DNA of 64,000 nucleotides from the NCBI RefSeq assembly GCF_002294985.1, contig NZ_NSGE01000004.1, forward strand, positions 1 to 64,000, in the 5' to 3' direction. The translations under genes and the position numbers were made by a program. Positions 49,910 to 58,448 of the stretch are shown here, piece after piece (position 1 is the stretch's first letter; each line of letters starts with the position of its first letter). This stretch comes from Mesorhizobium sp. WSM3862 (lineage in GTDB: Bacteria; Pseudomonadota; Alphaproteobacteria; Rhizobiales; Rhizobiaceae). The notes beneath the pieces were generated by a model that was not told where the DNA came from, did no database searches, and saw only the letters and a list, made by a program, of their open reading frames with translations.

Positions 49910-51016
49910 ATGTCGCTGTCTTCGGCATTCAAGGAAAAATCCTTCGGCGACCTGCCCGGCTGGGACGAGGATGATCACCTCGCCGCCTTCGCGGCGTTTA
50001 AACGTTCGGCTTTCCACGTCCTGACCAAGCCCTATCGAACCGGTTCGCTCGGCGTCGCGTTCGCCGCTTTCGCCGGGGCCTACACTGAGGCGCGCTCCGT
50101 TTCGCCGCAGAATCGGTCGGAGGCGCGGTCCTTCTTCGAGCGCCATTTCGCTCCCGCTTTGGTGGTGGCCGAAAGCGGCGGCGCCGGCCTCGTCACCGGC
50201 TTCTACGAGCCCGAGGTCGAGGCCTCGCCGGTGAGGACGGAGCGGTTCACGGTGCCGCTGCTCTCCCGTCCCGCCGATCTGGTCGACATCGACGATAAAA
50301 ATCGCCCCCTCGGAATGGATCCCTATCTCGCCTTCGCGCGCGCCACGCCGACAGGTCCGGTCGAATATTTCGATCGCGGCGCCATCGAGCGCGGCGCGCT
50401 GTCCGGGCAGAACCTCGAGATTGCCTGGCTCGCCGACAAGGTCGATGCCTTCTTCATCCATGTGCAGGGAGCGGCGCGGCTGAAGATGACCGATGGTCGG
50501 CTCTGCCGCGTCACCTATGCCGCAAAATCCGGCCAGCGCTTCACTGGGCCGGGCAGGATCTTGAGCGAGACCGGCGAAATCCCGCTGGAAAAGGTGACGA
50601 TGCAGTCGATCCGCGCCTGGTTCAAGGCGCATCCTGAGCGAGTCGACGAGATCCTGTGGCAGAACCGCTCCTATATCTTCTTTCGTGAGGCGCCGGTCGA
50701 CGACCCGGAGCTCGGTCCCATTGCCGCCGCCAAGGTGCCATTGACGCCCGGCCGCTCGGTCGCCGTCGACCGGCTGCTGCACACCTTCGGCACGCCCTTC
50801 CATATCGTTGCGCCAACGCTCACCGCTTTCGGCGGAAAACCGTTCCGGCGGCTGATGATCGCGCAGGACACCGGCTCGGCCATCACCGGAGCGGCGCGAG
50901 GCGATCTCTTCGCCGGCTCGGGCGATGCTGCGGGCGAGATCGCCGGCGTCGTGCGCAACGTCGCCGACTTTTATGCGCTGGTCCCGCGCGGGCTGTTCGA
51001 CAGGGGGCACGCGTGA
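49910..51016 (+). CDS. mltA: Membrane-bound lytic murein transglycosylase A-like protein
   Basis: A 368-aa peptidoglycan lytic transglycosylase. The MltA barrel includes VTGFYEPEVEASPVRTERF and VDAFFIHVQGAARLKMTDGR, and the 3D domain has LMIAQDTGSAITGAARGDLF with the catalytic Asp of AQDTGSA. No lipobox or clear signal peptide is seen, which is odd for an envelope enzyme. A GTG four codons upstream (MAAVMSLSS) is an alternative start. It overlaps the Smr-domain gene by 4 nt. Confidence 0.9.
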   Translation: MSLSSAFKEKSFGDLPGWDEDDHLAAFAAFKRSAFHVLTKPYRTGSLGVAFAAFAGAYTEARSVSPQNRSEARSFFERHFAPALVVAESGGAGLVTGFYEPEVEASPVRTERFTVPLLSRPADLVDIDDKNRPLGMDPYLAFARATPTGPVEYFDRGAIERGALSGQNLEIAWLADKVDAFFIHVQGAARLKMTDGRLCRVTYAAKSGQRFTGPGRILSETGEIPLEKVTMQSIRAWFKAHPERVDEILWQNRSYIFFREAPVDDPELGPIAAAKVPLTPGRSVAVDRLLHTFGTPFHIVAPTLTAFGGKPFRRLMIAQDTGSAITGAARGDLFAGSGDAAGEIAGVVRNVADFYALVPRGLFDRGHA

Positions 51017-51537
51017 ACCGCCGTCACGACACGCTGAGCGACGACGATCGCATCCTCTGGAACCTGGTGGCGCGCACGACGCGGCCCCTCAAAGGCAAGG
51101 TCGCGGTCGAGATTCCCGATATCGTCGAGCCGACGCCGGCGCCGGCGCCCACGGCGGCCAATGGCGTTCCCACCGCTGCCGCGAAGCCGAAGCCGCAGCA
51201 CGTCGCGCATTCGCTTGACGACCAGACCCACGAGAAACTGAAAAAAGGCCGGCTGCCGATCGAGGGCCGCGTCGATCTGCACGGCATGACGCAGGACGAG
51301 GCCTATTCGCTGCTCCTCACCTTCCTGCACCGCGCCCATGCCGGCGGTATCCGCTATGTGCTGGTCATCACCGGCAAGGGCTCGTCGTCCGGCGGCGACG
51401 GCATCCTGCGCCGCTCGGTGCCGCACTGGCTGTCGACCCCGGCTTTCCGGCATCTGGTCTCGAGCCACGATCACGCCGCCCGCAACCATGGCGGCTCGGG
51501 CGCGCTCTATGTGCGGCTCAGGCGGACGCGCGCATGA
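51013..51537 (+). CDS. Smr-domain protein
   Basis: A 174-aa protein. The C-terminal Smr domain has VDLHGMTQDEAYSLLLTFL and LVITGKGSSSGGDGILRRSV, the DLHG and TGKG motifs of MutS2-type nicking endonuclease domains. The N-terminal half is a Pro/Ala-rich linker. Translation starts at GTG, overlapping the mltA stop. Stand-alone Smr proteins are associated with nuclease or RNA quality-control roles; none can be assigned here. Coupling to mltA is common in rhizobia. Confidence 0.9.
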   Translation: MNRRHDTLSDDDRILWNLVARTTRPLKGKVAVEIPDIVEPTPAPAPTAANGVPTAAAKPKPQHVAHSLDDQTHEKLKKGRLPIEGRVDLHGMTQDEAYSLLLTFLHRAHAGGIRYVLVITGKGSSSGGDGILRRSVPHWLSTPAFRHLVSSHDHAARNHGGSGALYVRLRRTRA

Positions 51538-51562
51538 GGACGCCGGCCATGAGGACGCAACA

Positions 51563-51925
51563 GTGACCCCGTTCGGCGAAAGGCTGAGGGCGCTGCGCGC
51601 CGAGCGCGGCGTCAGCCAGAAGGCGATGGCGCAGGCCATCGGCGTCAGCGCCGCCTATCTGTCGGCGCTCGAGCATGGCCGCCGCGGCGCGCCGACCTGG
51701 ACGCTGATCCAGAAGATCATCGGCTATTTCAACATCATCTGGGACGACGCCGAGGACCTTGCCCGCCTCGCCGAAACCTCGCATCCACGGGTCAGGATCG
51801 ATACGTCGGGCCTGTCGCCGGCCGCGACCGAACTGGCCAATCTTCTGGCCGAGAGCATCGAGAAGCTGGACGAGGCGGAGCTGCGCCGCCTCAGCGCGTC
51901 GATTCGTGCGGCGCTGAGAAGGTAG
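51563..51925 (+). CDS. XRE-type helix-turn-helix regulator
   Basis: A 120-aa protein. The N-terminal Cro/XRE fold reads FGERLRALRAERGVSQKAMA, then VSAAYLSALEHGRRGAPTW. The rest is helical (LSPAATELANLLAESIEKLD) and may dimerise. The first credible start is GTG at VTPFGERL, 25 nt after the Smr gene, so it completes a mltA-smr-HTH unit. Its target is unknown. Confidence 0.87.
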   Translation: MTPFGERLRALRAERGVSQKAMAQAIGVSAAYLSALEHGRRGAPTWTLIQKIIGYFNIIWDDAEDLARLAETSHPRVRIDTSGLSPAATELANLLAESIEKLDEAELRRLSASIRAALRR

Positions 51926-51935
51926 GTCCCGAGAT

Positions 51936-52553
51936 CTACTGCACCGAGCCGACCAGCAGCTGCTGGCCATCGCGGATCGACACCCAGCGGCCGGTGTTGT
52001 CGATCGCCTGGCGCTTGAGATAACGGTAGCCGGTCTCGTCCCAGGCTTGGACCTTGTCGGTCAAATTGTCGAGGATGTAGTCACCCTTATCGGTGCGCAC
52101 CGTCAGCACGGAATGGCCTTCGCCGTCCGGCTTGCGCACGACGGTGATCAAGAGATCCGCAAGCGAGATGCCCATGCGGTAGAGCTGGCGCCGCTTCTCC
52201 AGCACATAGTCCTCGCAGTCGCCAAAGCCATTGTCCGGATAGGTCCAGACCTCGTCCTTGCCGTAATTGTCGAGATCGCTCATCGGCTTGACGGCGGCGT
52301 TGACCTTGGCGGTCACGTTGATCAGCTTGCGCCACAGAGCATCGGTCAGCTTGGCCGGCGCGAGATTGGCCGGGCGAATGTTGCATTCGCTCGGATGCGT
52401 CTTGCAGAAATCATAATGTCCGATCGGCTGCGAGGTCAGGCCGCCGGTGGCCATGGCGCCGGCAGCCCATGCCGGAACCGCCCAGTGGGCCGAGATCGCC
52501 AGCCCTGCGACTGCACACAAACGCAGCATCCGCGCCATCGGTGAGGAAGTCAT
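51936..52553 (-). CDS. Bacterial transglutaminase-like cysteine peptidase (DUF920/BTLCP)
   Basis: A 205-aa exported protein with a signal peptide (residues 1-31, ending AWA-AGAM). The catalytic cysteine is in GFGDCEDYVLEKRRQLYRMG, with His in GEGHSVLTVRTDKGDYILD and Asp in the last segment, the order of the BTLCP family. The mature start HYDFCKTHPSECNIRP has two conserved cysteines. Relatives such as LapG cleave surface adhesins, but this gene has no LapD-like neighbour, so the substrate is unknown. A CtrA-like site lies 27 bp upstream. Confidence 0.9.
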   Translation of the reverse strand: MTSSPMARMLRLCAVAGLAISAHWAVPAWAAGAMATGGLTSQPIGHYDFCKTHPSECNIRPANLAPAKLTDALWRKLINVTAKVNAAVKPMSDLDNYGKDEVWTYPDNGFGDCEDYVLEKRRQLYRMGISLADLLITVVRKPDGEGHSVLTVRTDKGDYILDNLTDKVQAWDETGYRYLKRQAIDNTGRWVSIRDGQQLLVGSVQ

Positions 52554-52579
52554 TGTCCCCCGGGGTCCGCCCTTGTTTA

Positions 52580-52594
52580 TTAACGAAACGTTAA
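52580..52594. promoter_or_regulatory. CtrA-like binding site TTAA-N7-TTAA
   Basis: TTAACGAAACGTTAA is a perfect 15-bp palindrome fitting the CtrA full-site pattern (TTAA, seven bases, TTAA). It lies 26 bp before the start codon of the cysteine peptidase gene. Confidence 0.55.
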
Positions 52595-52772
52595 GGGGGA
52601 TTTACAGTCCGTGTCAATTGAAGACAACGGCTAGTTTGGTGGCATGGTTACCCGCCAGGCCCGCATAGCGGCAGTTTGGCAACAGCGGCGTCGGGACGCC
52701 GGTCAGCCCTGAACATTGGTTCCACGGAAAGGTCACGCGCTTAAGCGGCGCCGAGCCGCGTCCGCTTCGCGC

Positions 52773-54050
52773 TCAGCTCTTGGCGGAACGGACCAGCTTC
52801 GGCTTCGCCGCCAGGCGGGTCTGGCGGCCGTAGCTGGAGATGAAGTCCAGGATGCGCGGCACGATCTCCGACCGGAACCGCGAGCCGTTGAAGACGCCGT
52901 AATGGCCGACGGCCGGCTGCATGTAGTGGGCCTGCCGGTCGGCCGGAATGTTCACGCAAAGCTCATGCGCGGCCTGGGTCTGGCCGAGCCCGGAAATGTC
53001 GTCGTTCTCGCCCTCGACGGTGAACAGCGCGACATTGCGGATCGCCTGGGGATCGACGACCTCGCCGCGATGCGTCATCTCGCCCTTCGGCAAGGCGTGG
53101 CGCACGAACACCGTGTCGACCGTCTGCAGGTAGAACTCCGCCGTCAGGTCCATCACCGCCAGATATTCGTCGTAGAAGTCACGGTGCTTCTCGGCGCTGT
53201 CGCCGTCGTTTTTCACAAGGTGCATGAAGAAGTCCTTGTGGGCGATGATGTGGCGATCGAGATTCATGCTCATGAAGCCCGAAAGCTGCAGGAACCCGGG
53301 ATAGACATCGCGGCCGAATCCGGGCACCGGCCAGGGCGCCTGCATGATGACGTTCTCACGGAACCAGTCGGTGCCCTTTTCTCCGGCGAGCAGATTGACC
53401 GCGGTCGGATTGCGGCGGGTGTCGATCGGCCCGCCCATCAGCGTCATGGTCGACGGCACGAAGGGGTCGCCGCGCTTTTCCATCAGCGCCACCGCCGCCA
53501 GCACCGGCACCGAGGGCTGGCAGACTGCCATCACATGGGTATCGGGACCCAACGCATGGAACATCTCGATGACATAGTCGATATAGTCGTCGAGATCGAA
53601 GCTGCCCTGCGACAGCGGCACCATGCGGGCGTCGACCCAGTCGGTGATGTGCACGTCGGCGTGAGGAAGCATCGCCTCGACCGTGCCGCGCAGCAGCGTC
53701 GCATAATGGCCGGACATCGGCGCCACGATCAGAAGCTTCGGATCGGGCTTGCGGCCCGCGGGAAGCTGGCGCTCGAAGCGGACGAGGTTGCAGAACGGCT
53801 TCGACCACACGGTTCGTTCGGCGACGTCGACGCTCTTCCAGTCGACCACCGCCTTGGTCAGGCCGAATTCAGGCTTGCCGTAGCGGCGCGTCGTGCGCTC
53901 GAAGAGTTCCGCGGCTGCCGCGACCGACCGGCCGAGCGCCGTATGCGAAACCGGATTGAGCGGGTTGGAATAGAAGAACCGCACCGCATCTGCGTAAAGG
54001 CGGGCGGGCTGCAGCGCCGCATGGTTCAGTTCGTAGAGCTGGTAGAACAT
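52773..54050 (-). CDS. phaZ: Intracellular polyhydroxyalkanoate (PHB) depolymerase
   Basis: A 425-aa enzyme that mobilises stored polyhydroxybutyrate granules. It starts MFYQLYELNHAALQPARLYA, typical of PhaZ1-type depolymerases. Cys177 in THVMAVCQPSVPVLA is the expected nucleophile, equivalent to the active-site Cys of Ralstonia PhaZ1. DWVDARMVPLSQGSFDLDDY and the C-terminal HYGVFNGSRF are conserved. A TTG just before the ATG is an alternative start. The upstream 230 bp are AT-richer and should hold the promoter. Confidence 0.93.
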   Translation of the reverse strand: MFYQLYELNHAALQPARLYADAVRFFYSNPLNPVSHTALGRSVAAAAELFERTTRRYGKPEFGLTKAVVDWKSVDVAERTVWSKPFCNLVRFERQLPAGRKPDPKLLIVAPMSGHYATLLRGTVEAMLPHADVHITDWVDARMVPLSQGSFDLDDYIDYVIEMFHALGPDTHVMAVCQPSVPVLAAVALMEKRGDPFVPSTMTLMGGPIDTRRNPTAVNLLAGEKGTDWFRENVIMQAPWPVPGFGRDVYPGFLQLSGFMSMNLDRHIIAHKDFFMHLVKNDGDSAEKHRDFYDEYLAVMDLTAEFYLQTVDTVFVRHALPKGEMTHRGEVVDPQAIRNVALFTVEGENDDISGLGQTQAAHELCVNIPADRQAHYMQPAVGHYGVFNGSRFRSEIVPRILDFISSYGRQTRLAAKPKLVRSAKS

Positions 54051-54284
54051 CAAGAACCCCGCTGCTGCCTGACGACCAAGGGGCCGACGAGCAGCGCCGA
54101 GCCTTGAATGTCTCGCAGTGAGGTTAACAAGATATTGTTGCGATGCAATACGTCAATTGGCGTGACGAATGCTGCTTTGGTCCAAACTGTTGAAAACTCG
54201 TCACGTATGGCGGAGCCGGCTCACTGTGCGCTGCCGCAATGTGTAGGAAATATGTCCGGCTCCCTCTTGCCGGACACCGACATC

Positions 54285-54647
54285 TTAAACGCGCGCCATG
54301 CAGACTGCGGTGTGGCCCGAGCCGATGAAGCCGAGCTGGGTGGCGGCGCCGCGGGAGAGGTCGAGCACGCGGCCCCGGACGAACGGGCCGCGATCGTTGA
54401 TGCGCACGACGACGCTGCGGCCGTTGTTCTTGTTGGTGACCCTGAGCTTGGTGCCGAACGGCAAGCTGCGGTGCGCCGCAGTCAGCGCGGCGGGGTTCAT
54501 GCGCTCGCCGGAGGCGGTTCGGGAATGCAGCGCGTACCAGGAAGCGCGGCCACATTGTGCGGCGGCTGAAGAGGCGGAAGAGGCGCCAGCCATCAGGCCA
54601 GCCGCGATCGTTGCCGCGACAAGCGCGGTGCGGTTGGTTTTATTCAT
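54285..54647 (-). CDS. RlpA-like septal ring lytic transglycosylase family protein
   Basis: A 120-aa exported protein with a signal peptide (about 1-30, [10 protein letters not shown]) and a minimal double-psi beta-barrel. [40 protein letters not shown] and [20 protein letters not shown] are the RlpA core with the catalytic-type Asp in NDRGPF. No SPOR domain is present, so septal targeting would differ from E. coli RlpA. It is probably monocistronic. Confidence 0.9.
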   Translation of the reverse strand: MNKTNRTALVAATIAAGLMAGASSASSAAAQCGRASWYALHSRTASGERMNPAALTAAHRSLPFGTKLRVTNKNNGRSVVVRINDRGPFVRGRVLDLSRGAATQLGFIGSGHTAVCMARV

Positions 54648-54954
54648 CTTTTAGGGGTGGGCTCCGTTATAGACAACCCGCCGTAAGTGCCGAATGAGGC
54701 ATGAAATGCGGCAAGCGTCTGGCGGTTCCATGGCAAAGGCACACGTTTGGAGTCGCCGCGAAACAGTTTGTCATGACATCTCCCGCGAGCGCCAGCGTAT
54801 TCTTCATGGAGACCGACCCGGTTTTGCAGGAAGTCCCGAGTAGGAGCGGCCCTCGGGGCGCAAGTAAAAGCGGAAACTATTGCTTCGCTTCCTTCTGCTG
54901 CTTTATTGCGCGCGCGTTCCGGTGAAGGATCGACTTTGCGCCGGGATTTCGCCG
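54648..54954. other. Intergenic region without a recognised gene
   Basis: A 307-bp divergent gap between the RlpA-like gene and a small membrane protein gene. It should hold both promoters; I see no gene, repeat or clear operator. Confidence 0.6.
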
Positions 54955-55140
54955 ATGCGACTGATCAGGAATTTACTGGCGCTGATCGTGCTGGCGATCG
55001 GCGTGCTGTGGTCGCTGCAAGGGCTTGGGCTGGTCCAGGGCAGCTTCATGACCGGCCAGCGGGAATGGCTCTATATCGGGCTTGTCACCGCGCTGCTCGG
55101 CCTGATCGGCCTCCGTTGGGCAAACCGCCCGCGCGTTTGA
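54955..55140 (+). CDS. Small membrane protein of two helices
   Basis: A 61-aa protein with two hydrophobic segments (RLIRNLLALIVLAIGVLWSL and IGLVTALLGLIGLRWA) joined by a short loop GLVQGSFMTGQREW. This pattern (one helix, a QGSFMTG loop, a second helix) is common in small uncharacterised rhizobial membrane proteins. The upstream ribosome-binding site is weak. Function unknown. Confidence 0.65.
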   Translation: MRLIRNLLALIVLAIGVLWSLQGLGLVQGSFMTGQREWLYIGLVTALLGLIGLRWANRPRV

Positions 55141-55328
55141 TCCGACCGGCAAGATGGCGCCGCGCGTCCGGTTGGACGGTCGAAGCGACGCGCGCAGACT
55201 CCCGCCGTCGGACCGCTGACGCCGGGCACCTCTTCGAGATCGACGCCATCCCGACATCCGCGCGCAACGCGCGAAGCTCAGCAAGCAGTTGCTGGGGTGA
55301 AATTTCTGCTGAGGTCGGCGCTCTACGG

Positions 55329-55376
55329 CGCCCCCCTCTGGCCTGCCGGCCATCTCCCCCACAGGTGGGGAGATCA
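55329..55376. repeat. Family A half-element (right half)
   Basis: Matches the right half of the copy at 24963-25119: CTCTGGCCTGCCGGCCATCT, then a CTCCCC hairpin ending GGGGAGATCA. Confidence 0.8.
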
Positions 55377-55439
55377 GATGTCGCGTCGGCTTTCGCCAAT
55401 CGCCAACATTTGCAAGCAAGGGCGCCAAGGGTCGAGCTC

Positions 55440-55488
55440 CAATCTCCCCCCTTGTGGGGGAGATGTCCGGCAGGACAGAGGGGGGCGC
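55440..55488. repeat. Family A half-element (left half)
   Basis: Matches the left half of the family: ATCTCCCCCCTTGTGGGGGA, then a short palindrome TGTCCGGCAGGACA and AGAGGGG. It follows rather than precedes a right half, the reverse of the other full copies. Confidence 0.8.
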
Positions 55489-55713
55489 TGTCCCGCCGGC
55501 TTTCAACATTTAGAGGCGGTGTGCTGCGCCGCCCGTGAAATTCCATTCCGCCACTCGTCGCCGGAATGGCACGATCTATCTTCTTTCCGGATGGAAAGGG
55601 CTGGAAAAGACAAAGGCGTGTGATCTGCGAACCCGGCATGGAGTTCGGCGGCCATCATGCGCAGACTGGTGACGGCCGATCCCGTCGGAACTGCTTCCCA
55701 TGGAGGGTCCGAG

Positions 55714-57150
55714 ATGAGCGTGCACAGGAAAGCGGCGCCGGACGGCGCGGAAAGCGCTTTGTCACGGCTGCGTCCGCCTTACGCCTCGGTGCTCGACCTG
55801 ATCGGCCAGACGCCGGTGGTCGAGCTCACCAAATTCGATACCGGCAAGTGCCGGCTGTTCATCAAGCTCGAGAGCCAGAACCCCGGCGGCTCGATCAAGG
55901 ACCGCATCGCGCTGTCGATGATCGCGGCCGCCGAGAAGGATGGCAGGCTGAAGCGCGGCGGCACCATCGTCGAGGCCACCGCCGGCAACACCGGCCTCGG
56001 CCTCGCCCAGGTCGGAATTCCCAAGGGCTACCGCATCATCCTCGTCGTGCCCGACAAGATGTCGCGCGAGAAGATCCAGCATCTGCGCGCTTTAGGCGCC
56101 GAGGTGCGCATGACCCGCTCCGATGTCGGCAAGGGCCACCCCGAATATTACCAGGACATGGCCGAGAAGATCGCCGCCGAAATTCCCGGCGCTTTCTATG
56201 CCAACCAGTTCGCCAATCCCGCCAATCCGCTGGCGCACGAAAGCACCACCGGCCCGGAAATCTTTTCGCAGCTCGAAGGTGATGTCGACGCGGTGGTGGT
56301 CGGCGTCGGTTCCGGCGGCACGCTCACCGGTGTCGGCCGCTTTTTCGCCAAGCATTCGCCGAAGACCGAAATGGTGCTTGCCGATCCGGTCGGCTCGGTG
56401 CTGGCGCCGTTGATCAAGACCGGCAAGATGACAGAGGCCGGCAGCTGGACCGTCGAAGGCATCGGCGAGGATTTCGTGCCGCCCAATGCCGATCTGTCGC
56501 TGGTCAAGAAAGCCTATTCCATTCCCGACAAGCAGAGCATGCTGGCGGTGCGCGACCTGCTGTCCAAGGAAGGCATCCTGGCCGGCTCGTCGTCCGGCAC
56601 GCTTCTGTCGGCGGCACTGCGCTACTGCCGCGATCAGACGACGGCCAAACGCGTGGTCACCCTGGTCTGCGACAGCGGCAACAAATATCTGTCGAAGGTC
56701 TTCGACGACATCTGGCTCGCCGAGCAGGGCTTGGCCGACCAGGAGCAGCACGGCGACCTGCGCGACCTCGTCATGCGCTCGCCGCGCACTGGTGACATCG
56801 TGACCGTTGGCCCCGAGGAAACCCTGCTCAACGCCTATGGCCGCATGCGCCGCTCCGATGTCTCGCAGCTACCGGTGCTGGATGACGGCAAGCTCGTCGG
56901 CATCGTCGACGAGAGCGATATCCTGGCCAAGGTCGACGGCCCCTATGACGGCCGCTGGGATCGCTTCAACGCGCCGGTGCGCACGGCCATGACCTCCAAC
57001 CTGCACACGCTGCAGGCCAGCCAGGCGCTCGATGCACTGCTGCCCGTTTTCGACCGCAACGAGGTCGCCATCGTCTTCGACGGCGACGAATTCATCGGCC
57101 TGATAACCCGTATCGACCTGATCAACCATCTGAGGCGCCGCGCAAAATGA
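55714..57150 (+). CDS. Cystathionine beta-synthase
   Basis: A 478-aa PLP enzyme condensing serine and homocysteine to cystathionine. The catalytic domain has SQNPGGSIKDRIALSM with the PLP lysine, EATAGNTGLGLAQVG, and VGVGSGGTLTGVGRF. The C-terminal 130 residues are a tandem CBS-domain (Bateman) pair (RRSDVSQLPVLDDGKLVGIV; RNEVAIVFDGDEFIGLITRI), which binds adenosyl ligands in eukaryotic CBS. It overlaps the cystathionine gamma-lyase gene as ATGA, giving a two-gene reverse transsulfuration operon. Confidence 0.94.
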   Translation: MSVHRKAAPDGAESALSRLRPPYASVLDLIGQTPVVELTKFDTGKCRLFIKLESQNPGGSIKDRIALSMIAAAEKDGRLKRGGTIVEATAGNTGLGLAQVGIPKGYRIILVVPDKMSREKIQHLRALGAEVRMTRSDVGKGHPEYYQDMAEKIAAEIPGAFYANQFANPANPLAHESTTGPEIFSQLEGDVDAVVVGVGSGGTLTGVGRFFAKHSPKTEMVLADPVGSVLAPLIKTGKMTEAGSWTVEGIGEDFVPPNADLSLVKKAYSIPDKQSMLAVRDLLSKEGILAGSSSGTLLSAALRYCRDQTTAKRVVTLVCDSGNKYLSKVFDDIWLAEQGLADQEQHGDLRDLVMRSPRTGDIVTVGPEETLLNAYGRMRRSDVSQLPVLDDGKLVGIVDESDILAKVDGPYDGRWDRFNAPVRTAMTSNLHTLQASQALDALLPVFDRNEVAIVFDGDEFIGLITRIDLINHLRRRAK

Positions 57151-58316
57151 CTTCGACCGGCAAGAACCGCCTGGCCTTTTCCACCCGCACCATCCATGGC
57201 GGCCAGAGCCACGATCCGCTGACCGGCGCGGTTATGGTGCCGATCTACGCCACCTCCACCTACGGCCAGCAGTCGCCCGGCGTGCACAAGGGTTTTGAGT
57301 ATGCCCGCAGCCAGAACCCGACGCGCTTCGCCTTCGAACGGGTCGTCGCCGACCTCGAAAGCGGCGCCGCGGCCTTCGCCTTCGCCTCAGGCCTGGCCGC
57401 GATCGCCACGGTGTTGGAACTGTTCGACGCCGGCGCCCATGTGGTCGCCACCGACGACATCTATGGCGGCTCGTTCCGGCTCATGGAGCGCGTGCGCAAG
57501 CGCTCCGCCGGCCTGCAGGTCAGCTTCGCCGATTTCACCGATCTCGCCGCGGTCGAGAGAGCGATCCGCCCGGAGACAAAGCTGCTCTGGGTCGAGACGC
57601 CGACCAACCCGCTGCTGCGCGTCGTCGACCTCGAAGGCCTGGCGGCGCTGGCCAAGCGCAAAGGCCTGCTGACTGTCGCCGACAACACTTTTGCCAGCCC
57701 CTACATCCAGCGGCCGCTGGAGCTCGGCATCGACATCGTCGTCCACTCGACGACGAAATACTTGAACGGCCATTCCGACATGGTCGGCGGCGTGGCGGTC
57801 GTCGGCGACAACAAGGATTTGGCCGATCGGCTGAAATTCCTGCAGAACGCCATCGGCGCCATTTCCGGCCCGTTCGACAGTTTTCTGGCGCTGCGCGGCA
57901 TCAAGACCTTGGCGCTTCGGATGGAGCGCCATTCCGCCAACGGCCTGAAGATCGCGCAGTGGCTGGAAGCCCGCAAGGACGTGCGCCGCGTCATCTACCC
58001 CGGGCTGGCGAGCCACCCGCAGCACGAGATCGCCAAGCGCCAGATGCACGCCTTCGGCGGCATGATCTCGGTCGACCTCGACCTCGACCTCGCCGGCACC
58101 AAACGCTTCCTCGAACGCACGCAGCTTTTCACGCTCGCCGAAAGCCTCGGCGGCGTCGAAAGCCTGATCGAGCATCCGGCGCTGATGACGCACGGCTCGA
58201 TCCCCGCGGAAAAGCGCGGGGCGATCGGGATATCGGATTCGCTGGTGCGGCTGTCGGCCGGTATCGAGGACGCGGATGATTTGATCGCGGATCTGGAGCA
58301 GGCGCTGGGGGGGTGA
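57147..58316 (+). CDS. Cystathionine gamma-lyase/synthase-family PLP enzyme
   Basis: A 389-aa Cys/Met-metabolism enzyme. It has FSTRTIHGGQSHDPLTGAVM at the start, YARSQNPTRFAFERVVADLE, and the PLP lysine in DIVVHSTTKYLNGHSDMVGG. Family sequence alone cannot separate gamma-lyase from synthase, but translational coupling to a cystathionine beta-synthase argues for cystathionine gamma-lyase, cleaving cystathionine to cysteine. Confidence 0.92.
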   Translation: MTSTGKNRLAFSTRTIHGGQSHDPLTGAVMVPIYATSTYGQQSPGVHKGFEYARSQNPTRFAFERVVADLESGAAAFAFASGLAAIATVLELFDAGAHVVATDDIYGGSFRLMERVRKRSAGLQVSFADFTDLAAVERAIRPETKLLWVETPTNPLLRVVDLEGLAALAKRKGLLTVADNTFASPYIQRPLELGIDIVVHSTTKYLNGHSDMVGGVAVVGDNKDLADRLKFLQNAIGAISGPFDSFLALRGIKTLALRMERHSANGLKIAQWLEARKDVRRVIYPGLASHPQHEIAKRQMHAFGGMISVDLDLDLAGTKRFLERTQLFTLAESLGGVESLIEHPALMTHGSIPAEKRGAIGISDSLVRLSAGIEDADDLIADLEQALGG

Positions 58317-58348
58317 GTGCCTTCGAGGATCAATCGTTGTGATCCTTC

Positions 58349-58378
58349 GCGCCCCCCTCTGTCCTGCCGGACATCTCG
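58349..58378. repeat. Family A repeat fragment
   Basis: GCGCCCCCCTCTGTCCTGCC then GGACATCTCG: the start of a half-element, cut just before the CTCCCC hairpin. It lies downstream of the cystathionine gamma-lyase gene. Confidence 0.6.
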
Positions 58379-58448
58379 GTGCCTGTGCCATTGCAGACCG
58401 CAATCCACCGACTAAACTGCCTACCAACATGCGATCTCCGGAGGCGTG

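Larger units (their letters stand above)
55141..55713. other. Repeat-rich intergenic region before the transsulfuration genes
   Basis: A 573-bp gap. Two family A half-elements in right-then-left order lie at 55329-55376 and 55440-55488. The last 150 bp lead to the cystathionine beta-synthase gene with GGAGGGTCCGAG before its ATG. No SAM riboswitch or gene was recognised. Confidence 0.7.

Noticed and set aside
54701..54925. 74-codon open frame upstream of the small membrane protein
   Set aside because: No ribosome-binding site, odd composition (Cys/Phe-rich end), and no recognisable domain.
55141..55713. Short open frames and a possible SAM riboswitch before the cystathionine beta-synthase gene
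   Set aside because: The frames run through palindromic repeats, and no SAM-II type conserved core is visible.
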